From positions 2,728,001 through 2,792,000 of the forward strand of contig OZ245737.1 of NCBI GenBank assembly GCA_965227315.1: a stretch of DNA of 64,000 nucleotides, written 5' to 3'. The notes under the pieces were generated by a model. The model was not told the origin of the DNA. It ran no database searches and worked only from the letters and a program-made list of their open reading frames with translations. Positions 42,608 through 50,657 of the stretch are shown here, piece by piece. The number at the start of each line of letters is the position of its first letter. Positions within the stretch are counted from its first letter, which is position 1. A program made the position numbers and the translations under genes. Source of the DNA: JANQHS01 sp965227315. Lineage in GTDB: Bacteria > Bacteroidota > Bacteroidia > Cytophagales > CCMP332.

Positions 42608-42664
42608 ATGGGTTAAATTTCAGATAAGAAATCGCTTTTGCTTTGATCAATTAATTCGACAATC

Positions 42665-43021
42665 ATGAAAATTTCCAGAACAGCCGTATACGTTTTCAGC
42701 TTCATCGTGGGTGGGTCGATTGCATTGAACCTTTTGGCCTTCAGATCAAATGAACCCGTTGCCGAACATGAGCCGGTGATCATGATGGAGATCTATGAAA
42801 TTCCCGCTTATCACGGCAAAGGGATTCATATTTATTACGGAAACGGCGATTTTGAGATCATTCCGTTCAAGCCCTTCAAGGAAGAGAATCAGGAGAAGAA
42901 CGGTGACATTATCGTAACTACCTTGAATAGACTTGCCAGAGAAGGCTATAAGATCAAGTTTACCTCCAGTGGTCTGTCCAACAGCGGGATGATCACGAAA
43001 ATATTTTTATATAAATCCTAG
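42665..43021 (+). CDS. Small exported protein, paralogue of the 43031 gene
   Basis: A 118-residue protein with an N-terminal hydrophobic segment (about 7-27, signal peptide or anchor) and a mature domain IMMEIYEIPA ... GIHIYYGNGDFEIIPFKPF ... NGDIIVTTLNRLAREGYK. It aligns end to end with the 113-residue product of the convergent gene at 43031, only 9 bases away. No known domain was recognised; the pattern (strand, strand, helix with LxREGYK, strand) suggests a small alpha/beta fold. Confidence 0.75.
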   Translation: MKISRTAVYVFSFIVGGSIALNLLAFRSNEPVAEHEPVIMMEIYEIPAYHGKGIHIYYGNGDFEIIPFKPFKEENQEKNGDIIVTTLNRLAREGYKIKFTSSGLSNSGMITKIFLYKS

Positions 43022-43030
43022 AGAAAGGGT

Positions 43031-43372
43031 TTATTTGACGAAAATGTATCGCTTGCTATTATCGCCACCGCAGGAACTTTCCAATTTCCAGCCATCATCA
43101 TAGATCTTCTTGATTTGCTGGGCAATGGTGATCCCGTTCTTCTGAATGTTTTCTTCTCCCACAAATCCGATCAATGGAATTTTGTCGGTTTTTCCATCCG
43201 GTTTCGAGATGTAAATACCAGAAACATCCTGCGGGCCGTTAAAGGAAAAGATGATTTCCACGATCATAACCTCCTTGCCCTTATTTTGAGCCGATACATT
43301 GGAGAAGAATGCGGAAGCTGAAAAAAGAATGAAAAACAGGATTCCTGTGGTAGTGATAGAATTTGCTCGCAT
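43031..43372 (-). CDS. Small exported protein, paralogue of the 42665 gene
   Basis: A 113-residue protein with a signal peptide (about 1-28, cut near VSAQ). The mature part VMIVEIIFSF ... GIYISKPDGKTDKIPLIGF ... NGITIAQQIKKIYDDGWK mirrors the product of the gene at 42665, with the same order VxEI, GIxI, KIP/EIIP, GF/PF, E-N-x-x-KNG and DGWK/EGYK. It carries a Cys-Gly-Gly segment (ESSCGGD) near the end. Function unknown. Its promoter lies in the 161-base divergent gap with the protease gene at 43534, where no site was recognised. Confidence 0.75.
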   Translation of the reverse strand: MRANSITTTGILFFILFSASAFFSNVSAQNKGKEVMIVEIIFSFNGPQDVSGIYISKPDGKTDKIPLIGFVGEENIQKNGITIAQQIKKIYDDGWKLESSCGGDNSKRYIFVK

Positions 43373-43533
43373 GTGGTCTAGGATTCTGATTGTGAAAAGA
43401 AAATTGGTTAAATTTTTGCTAAATACCTAAACAAAGACCGTTTAAATAAATATCCGTGATGCTGGTTTGCACATTGAACATTTTTTCTTGAAATCTGGTA
43501 TATATTGAAGAGTTTTGATGGAATTATAATAGG

Positions 43534-45648
43534 ATGAAGGGACTCAGATCATATTTGACATTGCTTTCGATCGTCGCTCTGATATTCTTTTCAGGGTCGA
43601 CTCCGGCTCCTTATTTCAATAAGGAATCCGTATTGATGGAGCTGGTTTTCAATAGCCTGAAGTACGGCCATTTTGACCCAAAGCCGGTGAATGATGAGTT
43701 TTCTGAGAAGGTTTTTAGCAAATTCCTGGCAAGGCTTGACAACCAGAAAAGGTTCTTTGAACAAAAAGACATTGAGTTCCTATCCCAATACAAGACCAGC
43801 ATCGATGATCAGATCCGGTCCGGATCATACGAATTTCTCAACGCCACGATATCGATCATCGAAAAACGAATCCAGCAAACCGAAGGATTTTACAAGGAGG
43901 ATCTGGCCCAACCTTTTGACTATGAGTCCACAGACTCTCTTGAGGTTGACAGGAAGAAGTTTGATTATGTATCCACTGATCAGGAGTTAAGAGAGAGATG
44001 GAAGAAGAACCTCAAATATGCCAGTCTTGTAAGGCTTTACAATGGTTTGGAGAGGAATAAGGACAAGCCTGATTCCACCAGAAAGGACTATGCTGCCATT
44101 GAGGAAAACGCCAGAAAGAAGGTCAGAGAGAACCATGAAGAGTGGTATAACAGACTGAATAAGCAGGAGCGAGACGATTGGCTTGCGTCCTATCTGGATG
44201 TGATCGCCAATATCAATGACCCACATACTGGCTACTTTCCGCCCAAGGACAAGGAGGATTTTGACATTGAGATGTCTGGCCAGCTCGAAGGGATCGGCGC
44301 TCGCTTAAGCCAGAAAGGCGACTATATTAAGGTCGTTGATATAGTGGCGGGAAGCGCTTGCTGGAGGCAGGGAGATCTCGAAGTGGAGGATCTGATTCTC
44401 GAAGTGGGGCAAGGAGAAGAAGATCCGGTAGATGTCGTTGGTATGCGGGTCGATCATGCCGTTAAGCTCATCAGGGGAAAAAAGGGTACGGAGGTTCGTC
44501 TAACCGTGAAAAAGGTTGATGGCACTATCAAAGTAATTCCTATAACCAGGGATGTTGTTCAACTTGAGCAGACATATGCCAGATCGGTGTTTCTGAAAAA
44601 CGAAAACAGTCATTCAAAAATTGGCTATATCTATTTGCCGAAGTTCTACTCAAATTTCAACAGCCCCGATGGAAGGACCAGTGCCGGAGATGTGAAGAAT
44701 GAGGTTGAAAAACTCAAGGAAGAAGGTGTTGAAAAGATCATCATTGACCTTAGAAACAATGGAGGTGGATCACTACAGGATGTAGTGAAAATGGTTGGTC
44801 TTTTTGTAGATCAAGGGCCTGTGGTCCAGGTGAAAGCCAGGTATGGAGATCCATATATTCTTAAGGATACCGAACCCGGGATCGTATTCGACGGTCCTCT
44901 GGTTGTGCTGACCAATTTCTTCAGTGCTTCGGCCTCAGAGATCCTGGCTGCTGCTCTTCAGGATTATAACAGGGCCTTGGTGATTGGAGCCAACAGTACC
45001 TATGGTAAGGGAACGGTTCAAAGATTTATTGAGCTTGATAAGGAAATGGACAGGCTGTCCAAAGGAGACAATGCTTCTTTGAAGCCTCTGGGGTCTCTGA
45101 AGATCACCGTTCAGAAATTCTACAGGATCGATGGCAAGTCTACCCAATTAAAAGGGGTTACACCTGATATTGTTTTGCCTGATAGCTACGAGATGATCGA
45201 TGTAGGTGAGAAGGATTACAAAAATGCTCTGCAGTGGGATGAGATCAGTGCTACCGATTTTTCAGCACTGAGTGCAGGAGTTAAAAATGAAATTGGCGGT
45301 ATTGAAAGGAAAAGTACGGTCCGGGTCAATTCCGATCCTTATTTCCAGGAAGTCAGGAATAATGCTAAATATCTCCAGGGGCAAAAAATGAATACCAAGG
45401 TGCCCATATACCTTGAAGGGTACACTCAAATGCAGGAGGATAAGAAAAAGAAATCCAAAGAGCTCAAAGACAAGGCCAAGGAAATTGACGATTTTGAGGC
45501 GATTCCTTTAAAGGAAGATTTGGAAAGAATGCAATCCGATTCGGTTTTTAGGGCTAAGAGGGAAAAATGGTTTAAAACCATCAAAAAGGATCATCATCTT
45601 TATGAGACCCTGAATATTACCTCGGATATGGGACTTAAGAATCCCTAG
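43534..45648 (+). CDS. Carboxy-terminal processing protease (S41, Prc/Tsp type)
   Basis: A 704-residue periplasmic protease. A signal peptide (about 1-24) is followed by a long N-terminal helical region (about 30-240, including WLASYLDVIANINDPHTGYF), a PDZ domain (about 250-335, GIGARLSQKGDYIKVVDIV), and the S41 catalytic domain with IIDLRNNGGGS, the nucleophile in FFSASASEILAAAL and the Lys in STYGKGTVQ. A C-terminal helical DUF3340-like region follows (about 560-704). It degrades or trims proteins by their C-termini. Its last codons overlap the convergent rhodanese gene by 4 bases. Confidence 0.94.
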   Translation: MKGLRSYLTLLSIVALIFFSGSTPAPYFNKESVLMELVFNSLKYGHFDPKPVNDEFSEKVFSKFLARLDNQKRFFEQKDIEFLSQYKTSIDDQIRSGSYEFLNATISIIEKRIQQTEGFYKEDLAQPFDYESTDSLEVDRKKFDYVSTDQELRERWKKNLKYASLVRLYNGLERNKDKPDSTRKDYAAIEENARKKVRENHEEWYNRLNKQERDDWLASYLDVIANINDPHTGYFPPKDKEDFDIEMSGQLEGIGARLSQKGDYIKVVDIVAGSACWRQGDLEVEDLILEVGQGEEDPVDVVGMRVDHAVKLIRGKKGTEVRLTVKKVDGTIKVIPITRDVVQLEQTYARSVFLKNENSHSKIGYIYLPKFYSNFNSPDGRTSAGDVKNEVEKLKEEGVEKIIIDLRNNGGGSLQDVVKMVGLFVDQGPVVQVKARYGDPYILKDTEPGIVFDGPLVVLTNFFSASASEILAAALQDYNRALVIGANSTYGKGTVQRFIELDKEMDRLSKGDNASLKPLGSLKITVQKFYRIDGKSTQLKGVTPDIVLPDSYEMIDVGEKDYKNALQWDEISATDFSALSAGVKNEIGGIERKSTVRVNSDPYFQEVRNNAKYLQGQKMNTKVPIYLEGYTQMQEDKKKKSKELKDKAKEIDDFEAIPLKEDLERMQSDSVFRAKREKWFKTIKKDHHLYETLNITSDMGLKNP

Positions 45649-46034
45649 TTTTTCAACGGAAGGCCTGCGTTTTTCCAGGCGTTGATCCCACCATCAAGAT
45701 CATGTACCTCCCTAAATCCCATCCCCTTTAGTGTTTGTGCAGCTTTACCACTTCTACCGCCTGCAGCACAGTATACCATGACGGGTTTGTCCTTATTGAG
45801 GGTCAGCAACCTGTTTTCGAAGTCCGATCCGTGAAAATCAAAATTTACGGCGCCGGCTATGTAGCCGTTGTTAACTTCATCAGCCGTTCGGACATCGATG
45901 AGTTGGACATCATTGGCATCCAGGAAGGCCTTGAAGTCTTTAGGACTGTCAAGAGTTTGGCTTTCAACGCTTGATCCGCATGCAACCGCAAAAAACAGAA
46001 CGAGAGTAAGAAAAACTGGATTTATGGTTTTCAT
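45645..46034 (-). CDS. Rhodanese-like domain lipoprotein
   Basis: A 129-residue exported protein with a signal peptide ending in a lipobox (LVLFFAVACGSS, Cys19). The rhodanese domain has QLIDVRTADEVNNGYIAGA and the active-site loop VYCAAGGRSGKAA, where the Cys could carry a persulfide. The role is sulfur transfer or thiol handling in the periplasm, with no partner visible. It lies 1 base after the glycosyltransferase gene in the same orientation. Confidence 0.9.
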   Translation of the reverse strand: MKTINPVFLTLVLFFAVACGSSVESQTLDSPKDFKAFLDANDVQLIDVRTADEVNNGYIAGAVNFDFHGSDFENRLLTLNKDKPVMVYCAAGGRSGKAAQTLKGMGFREVHDLDGGINAWKNAGLPLKN

Positions 46035-46035
46035 A

Positions 46036-47118
46036 TTAGTTTGAATTTAGATCCGAATATAGTTGATGTACAAGTTTGTCCTGGTTTTTTTCCACCCAAT
46101 TTTTGTAGGATGACTCCTTGTTTTGGTTCTGTTCTATCCAGCTCAAAAACCGATCGAAGTCAAAATGATCAGAGTAGATTCCCGCTCCTGCCTTATGGCC
46201 GTCCCTGGAATTGACGAATTGTTCGAAGTGATTTTTGACCGGGACCATCATCACGGGTTTCTCCAGGTACATGGCCTCGCAGACGGATTCAAAGCCTGCA
46301 GTTGTGATCAGACCCCTGCATTTGGATAACAGTTTTAAAAAATTGGTGCCCGACAGTCCATACAGCGTCAGATCTTCCGATTCTTGCTTCTCCGTATCCT
46401 CAACAAGGGAATCAGTAAAGCAACAGATCCTGGTGCCCGGATTTTCTTTAGACCATTTCTTTACCTCCTCAATGTAACCCGGATTGAGAAGGTAAACCAG
46501 AAAGAATCCTTCATCATCCTTTTCCATTTCGAGGATCGTCTCTCTCAGAAGGGGTGGTACAGGAATGATCTTACCTCTGGCGCGCATATCATAGAAAGAA
46601 AGACCGAAATACCTTTTACAACCCATCCCCGTGAGTCGAGTGAAATTCTGAAGCGATATCCTGTCGGATCGGCTCGACTTGGGCATTTCAAAATCAGGGT
46701 GCAGAAGCAAAAACTGGTGCCCAATTCCATAGGTAGGAATGGAGATCCTATTAAAAGCTTGAAGAAGACCGCCCAGTGGCTCGTAGAAATTGATGATGGC
46801 GTTTGGAGCATAGTCGAGCGTTTCTCGCTTAAGTCTTCTGAGTTCTTTCAGATAGGTATTGAGCATCATGAGATTGACCCAGATCGATTTTCCTATCTGC
46901 AGACCCTTCTGTTTTTGGTCGGTAATGAAATTGGGACTCTGATATCTAAAAAGCCCCTCTCCAAACTCTGAACTGAAGAATTCCGGGATATTCCTTCGGG
47001 GATTGATTCCGACACCGGCACGTACCTGATGCCCGTCTTTTTCAAGTCTTTTTTTGAGGGAAACTGCCTGAGTCATATGGCCCCGGCCTTCTCCCTGGAC
47101 CAGGAACAAAAACTTCAC
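46036..47118 (-). CDS. Glycosyltransferase family protein (MurG/GT28-like fold)
   Basis: A 360-residue GT-B-fold protein. The N-terminus MKFLFLVQGEGRGHMTQAVS has the acceptor-side Gly-rich loop, and the C-terminal half has LITTAGFESVCEAMYLEKPV, the donor-binding signature of GT28/GT1-type enzymes. A predicted transferase for a lipid or surface glycan; substrates cannot be told from the sequence. It lies between sdhB (6 bases) and the rhodanese gene (1 base) on the same strand, which looks like run-on operon organisation. Confidence 0.8.
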   Translation of the reverse strand: MKFLFLVQGEGRGHMTQAVSLKKRLEKDGHQVRAGVGINPRRNIPEFFSSEFGEGLFRYQSPNFITDQKQKGLQIGKSIWVNLMMLNTYLKELRRLKRETLDYAPNAIINFYEPLGGLLQAFNRISIPTYGIGHQFLLLHPDFEMPKSSRSDRISLQNFTRLTGMGCKRYFGLSFYDMRARGKIIPVPPLLRETILEMEKDDEGFFLVYLLNPGYIEEVKKWSKENPGTRICCFTDSLVEDTEKQESEDLTLYGLSGTNFLKLLSKCRGLITTAGFESVCEAMYLEKPVMMVPVKNHFEQFVNSRDGHKAGAGIYSDHFDFDRFLSWIEQNQNKESSYKNWVEKNQDKLVHQLYSDLNSN

Positions 47119-47124
47119 AGCCTT

Positions 47125-47877
47125 CTAGAGATTGTCAGAAGATGCTTTGGCAGCTACGAATTCCCTGTTCAATCGGGCAATATTGTCCAGAGGAATTTCT
47201 TTTGGACAAACCGCGGAGCAAGCTCCTGTATTGGTGCAGGCACCGAAACCTTCTTCATCCATTTGAGCTACCATATTTTCCACCCTGGTTTTTCTTTCAA
47301 CTTTTCCTTGGGGTAGCATAGCGAGTTGCGAAACCTTGGCAGAAACAAAAAGCATTGCGGAAGCATTCTTGCAGGCTGCAACGCATGCCCCGCAACCTAT
47401 ACAGGCGGCTGAGTCAAAAGCCTTGTCTACATCAGCCTTGGCAATGGGAATTTCGTTGGCATCAGGAGCACTTCCGGTATTGGCCGAAATATAACCTCCC
47501 GCCTGGATGATCCGGTCGAAGGCACCGCGATCGATCACAAGGTCCTTGATCATAGGGAATGCACTTGCCCTGAATGGTTCGATATAAATGGTATCTCCAT
47601 CCTTAAAACTTCTCATATGAAGTTGACAGGTGGTCACACCATCTCCAGGGCCATGGGGCTTTCCGTTGATAAATAAACTGCACATACCGCATATTCCTTC
47701 CCTGCAGTCATGATCAAAGGCAACAGGATCTTCACCCTCACGCAATAGTTTTTCATTGAGTACATCCAACATCTCAAGGAATGACATGTCAGGGGAAATG
47801 TTTTCCACTTTGTAGTCTACCAGTTTACCCTGTGCTTTCGAGTTTTTTTGGCGCCAAATTTTTAGTGTAAGATTCAT
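47125..47877 (-). CDS. sdhB: Succinate dehydrogenase/fumarate reductase iron-sulfur subunit
   Basis: A 250-residue electron-transfer subunit. The [2Fe-2S] ligands are in CREGICGMCSLF (about 62-73) plus a later Cys (TTCQLHM). The [4Fe-4S] and [3Fe-4S] clusters use CIGCGACVAACKN and CTNTGACSAVCPKEI. It passes electrons from the flavin of SdhA to the quinone site in SdhC. It is the last gene of sdhCAB, 15 bases after sdhA. Normal length for the b558-type family. Confidence 0.95.
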   Translation of the reverse strand: MNLTLKIWRQKNSKAQGKLVDYKVENISPDMSFLEMLDVLNEKLLREGEDPVAFDHDCREGICGMCSLFINGKPHGPGDGVTTCQLHMRSFKDGDTIYIEPFRASAFPMIKDLVIDRGAFDRIIQAGGYISANTGSAPDANEIPIAKADVDKAFDSAACIGCGACVAACKNASAMLFVSAKVSQLAMLPQGKVERKTRVENMVAQMDEEGFGACTNTGACSAVCPKEIPLDNIARLNREFVAAKASSDNL

Positions 47878-47892
47878 AACCTTAGAGTTGGA

Positions 47893-49806
47893 TCATTTAT
47901 AACTTCTTTGTGTGAGCTTGACGTTTTCAAAACGCAAAGCTTCTTTGTTCATCTTGGCTGGTTCATCGTCTCCCTGGTATTCCCAGGCTGCCACATAGGA
48001 GTAATTCTCATCATCCCTAAGTGCTTCTCCTTCGGGGGTTTGGTATTCTTCCCGAAAATGTCCACCGCAGGATTCATTCCTGTTCAGGGCATCTCTGATC
48101 ATCAGCTCTCCGAGTTCCATGAAGTCTGCGACACGATTAGCCTTTTCAAGTGTGATGTTGAATTCCGCGTTCGTTCCGATCAGTTTTGCGTTTTTCCAAA
48201 AATCCTCACGGATCTCCTTGATCTTGACCAGGGCTTCTTCAAGGCCTTCCTTGGTTCTTGCCATTCCGCATTTATCCCACATCAGGTTTCCAAGCTCCCG
48301 GTGAAATTCATCGACGGTTTTATCTCCCTTGAGCGAAAGGAGTCTGCCAAGCCTCGATTGTACATCATCCATGACCTTTTTGAATTCAGGATGATCTGTT
48401 GGGATCTTATCATAGGGAAGATCGGCCAAATACCCACCGATCGTTGCGGGAATAACGAAATAGCCATCGGCCAATCCTTGCATTAGTGCCGATGCCCCAA
48501 GTCTGTTTGCCCCATGGTCCGAGAAGTTCGCTTCTCCAAGGGCAAAGAGCCCCGGGACCGAGGTCATCAGGTTGTAATCAACCCATAGCCCGCCCATGGT
48601 ATAATGAACCGCAGGATAGATACGCATAGGGACCTGATAAGGGTTCTCGTCCGTAATCTTCTCGTACATCTGGAAGAGGTTACCATACTTTGCCCGGATG
48701 GTATCTTCTCCGTCTCTGAGGATCGCATCCCTGAAATCCAGATAGACTGCCAGCCCGCTTTCTCCCACACCTCTTCCTTCGTCACAAACCATTTTGGCAT
48801 TTCTCGATGCCACGTCCCTGGGAACAAGGTTTCCAAAGGAAGGGTACTTTCTTTCGAGGTAATAATCCCTTTCTTCTTCCGGGATCTCGTTGGGTTTCCT
48901 TTTATCTCCCACTTTTTTGGGAACCCAAACCCTCCCGTCGTTTCTAAGCGACTCGGACATCAGGGTCAGTTTGCTTTGATATTCTCCTGATACCGGAATA
49001 CAGGTGGGATGAATTTGAGTAAAGCATGGATTCGCAAAAGCGGCTCCCTTCTTGTAAGCTCTCCAGGCAGCCGTTGCGTTGCTTCCCATCGCATTGGTAG
49101 AGAGATAGAATACGTTACCATATCCTCCCGTGCACAGCAGAACCGCATGAGCGGAGTGGGCTTCGATCTTTCCCGATACGAGATTTCTTGTGACAATTCC
49201 TCGGGCCTGGCCATCAACAACCACCAGGTCCAGCATTTCAGTTCTTGGGAACATTTGAACCTTTCCCACGGTGATCTGCCTTGCCATTTGAGAATAGGCC
49301 CCCAGTAATAATTGCTGACCTGTCTGGCCTCTGGCATAAAAAGTTCTGGAAACCTGGGCTCCGCCAAATGACCTGTTATCGAGATAGCCGCCGTATTCCC
49401 TGGCAAAAGGAACACCCTGGCTGACGCATTGATCAATGATATTTGAACTGACTTCCGCAAGTCGGTGTACATTGGCTTCTCTGCTTCGGTAATCACCGCC
49501 CTTGATAGTATCATAAAACAGCCTGAACACACTGTCGCCGTCGTTTCTATAGTTCTTGGCAGCGTTGATGCCACCCTGTGCCGCAATACTATGAGCTCTT
49601 CGGGGGCTATCCTGAAAGCAGAATGCTTTTACGTTGTAACCTAACTCGCCAAGGGTTGCTGCCGCGGAAGCTCCAGCTAATCCGGTGCCAACCACGATAA
49701 TGTCGTACTTTCTCTTATTGGCAGGATTTACAAGTTTGGTTGAGAACTTGTGCCTGGACCATTTTTCTGCCAGGGGACCATCAGGGATATGGGATTCGAG
49801 ATTCAT
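47893..49806 (-). CDS. sdhA: Succinate dehydrogenase/fumarate reductase flavoprotein subunit
   Basis: A 637-residue FAD enzyme converting succinate to fumarate (or the reverse). The FAD dinucleotide fold GTGLAGASAAATLGELG (about 39-55) is followed by the covalent-flavin His in RAHSIAAQGGINAAKN, and the catalytic Arg/His region HPTCIPVSGEYQSKL and ALGEANFSDHGANRLGASAL. It starts one base after the sdhC stop. The pattern fits the B. subtilis-type enzyme found through Bacteroidota. Confidence 0.96.
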   Translation of the reverse strand: MNLESHIPDGPLAEKWSRHKFSTKLVNPANKRKYDIIVVGTGLAGASAAATLGELGYNVKAFCFQDSPRRAHSIAAQGGINAAKNYRNDGDSVFRLFYDTIKGGDYRSREANVHRLAEVSSNIIDQCVSQGVPFAREYGGYLDNRSFGGAQVSRTFYARGQTGQQLLLGAYSQMARQITVGKVQMFPRTEMLDLVVVDGQARGIVTRNLVSGKIEAHSAHAVLLCTGGYGNVFYLSTNAMGSNATAAWRAYKKGAAFANPCFTQIHPTCIPVSGEYQSKLTLMSESLRNDGRVWVPKKVGDKRKPNEIPEEERDYYLERKYPSFGNLVPRDVASRNAKMVCDEGRGVGESGLAVYLDFRDAILRDGEDTIRAKYGNLFQMYEKITDENPYQVPMRIYPAVHYTMGGLWVDYNLMTSVPGLFALGEANFSDHGANRLGASALMQGLADGYFVIPATIGGYLADLPYDKIPTDHPEFKKVMDDVQSRLGRLLSLKGDKTVDEFHRELGNLMWDKCGMARTKEGLEEALVKIKEIREDFWKNAKLIGTNAEFNITLEKANRVADFMELGELMIRDALNRNESCGGHFREEYQTPEGEALRDDENYSYVAAWEYQGDDEPAKMNKEALRFENVKLTQRSYK

Positions 49807-49807
49807 T

Positions 49808-50497
49808 TTAGTTGTTTAATAGGTAAACATAAAGGGGCTGAATGGAGAAGCATAAGGGGATCAATATGGCCAATGTCCTTCCGATCGTCTTAATGGCAGG
49901 AGTGTATTTTACATGGTTCCATCCAAGGGTCTGCAGTGAACTCTCAAACCCATGCCATAGGTGAAATCCAAGGCCTAAAAGGGCCACAAGGTAAATCGCG
50001 ACATACCAAAGATCGCTGAACGCAACCCTTACCAACTCAAAATAATCCCTGCCCATATTTGGATCCCCGTTAACAAAAGGCACTTCTCCATAATGCACCA
50101 CATACCAGAAAGTCTTCAGGTGGAGGATCAGGAATATAAGGATTATAATCCCCAGGACAGCCATATTTCTTGAAGCCCATCCACTGCTTTGCCCTGGTTT
50201 CTCATACTTATATCCAACCGGCCGCGCCTTTCTATTCAGCAATGTGAGATAGAGGGTTTGAAGAATATGGACCAGGATCAGGATTTTCGTTCCCCAGGCT
50301 ACGAACTGGATCAGAGGGTTGTGCCCCATGAATTCCGAATAAGCATTAAATGCAGCACCGCTATCTTCACCGGCTTTCAGAAGAGTAAAGTTTCCGGACG
50401 CGTGTACAATCAAAAAAAGGATCAAAAACAGACCCGTAAGAGAAACAACAATTTTTCTTCCAATGCTACTGGAAACTGCCGATGTAAACCAACCCAT
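49808..50497 (-). CDS. sdhC: Succinate dehydrogenase cytochrome b558 subunit
   Basis: A 229-residue inner-membrane subunit with five predicted helices binding two b haems and menaquinone. Histidines suited to haem ligation lie in LFLIVHASGNF, LILVHILQTLYL, LILHLKTFWYVVHYGE and GFHLWHGFESSLQTLGW. There is no separate SdhD, as expected for the b558 type. A -33/-7 promoter pair and a palindrome lie 20-50 bases upstream. Confidence 0.94.
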   Translation of the reverse strand: MGWFTSAVSSSIGRKIVVSLTGLFLILFLIVHASGNFTLLKAGEDSGAAFNAYSEFMGHNPLIQFVAWGTKILILVHILQTLYLTLLNRKARPVGYKYEKPGQSSGWASRNMAVLGIIILIFLILHLKTFWYVVHYGEVPFVNGDPNMGRDYFELVRVAFSDLWYVAIYLVALLGLGFHLWHGFESSLQTLGWNHVKYTPAIKTIGRTLAILIPLCFSIQPLYVYLLNN

Positions 50498-50515
50498 ACC
50501 TTAATTGTTTGGGAC

Positions 50516-50547
50516 TAAAATTATTATCCGACATTTGCCCCCGCAAA
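50516..50547 (-). promoter_or_regulatory. Candidate promoter of sdhCAB
   Basis: On the minus strand a TTTG -33 box (50544-50547) and TAATTTTA (50516-50523; 7 of 8 matches to TAnnTTTG) are separated by 20 bases. Transcription would begin near 50510, about 13 bases before the sdhC ATG. Confidence 0.5.
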
Positions 50548-50548
50548 T
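50533..50548. promoter_or_regulatory. Palindrome over the -33 box of sdhCAB
   Basis: ATTTGC-CCCC-GCAAAT is a perfect inverted repeat with 6-bp arms and a 4-base centre. One arm contains the -33 TTTG of the sdh promoter, so a bound factor would block or modulate RNA polymerase. The factor is unknown. Confidence 0.5.
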
Positions 50549-50657
50549 CTTAAGGAGAAATTTATCATTCGATTAAATGTTTTTCTGGTTTAAAGCGTTT
50601 TTTTTGAAACCTTTTAAAATAAACCAGTATTAACTTATGATTGTTTGTTGATTGTAG

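Noticed and set aside
43373..43533. Possible small RNA or promoter elements in the 161-base divergent gap
   Set aside because: The gap is AT-rich but has no exact TAnnTTTG box with a suitably spaced TTTG, no strong hairpin with a T run and no palindrome I could defend.
49425..49440. FNR-like TTGATCAATGAT string near 49430
   Set aside because: It lies within the sdhA coding region far from any start and does not keep the 4-base spacing of the consensus.
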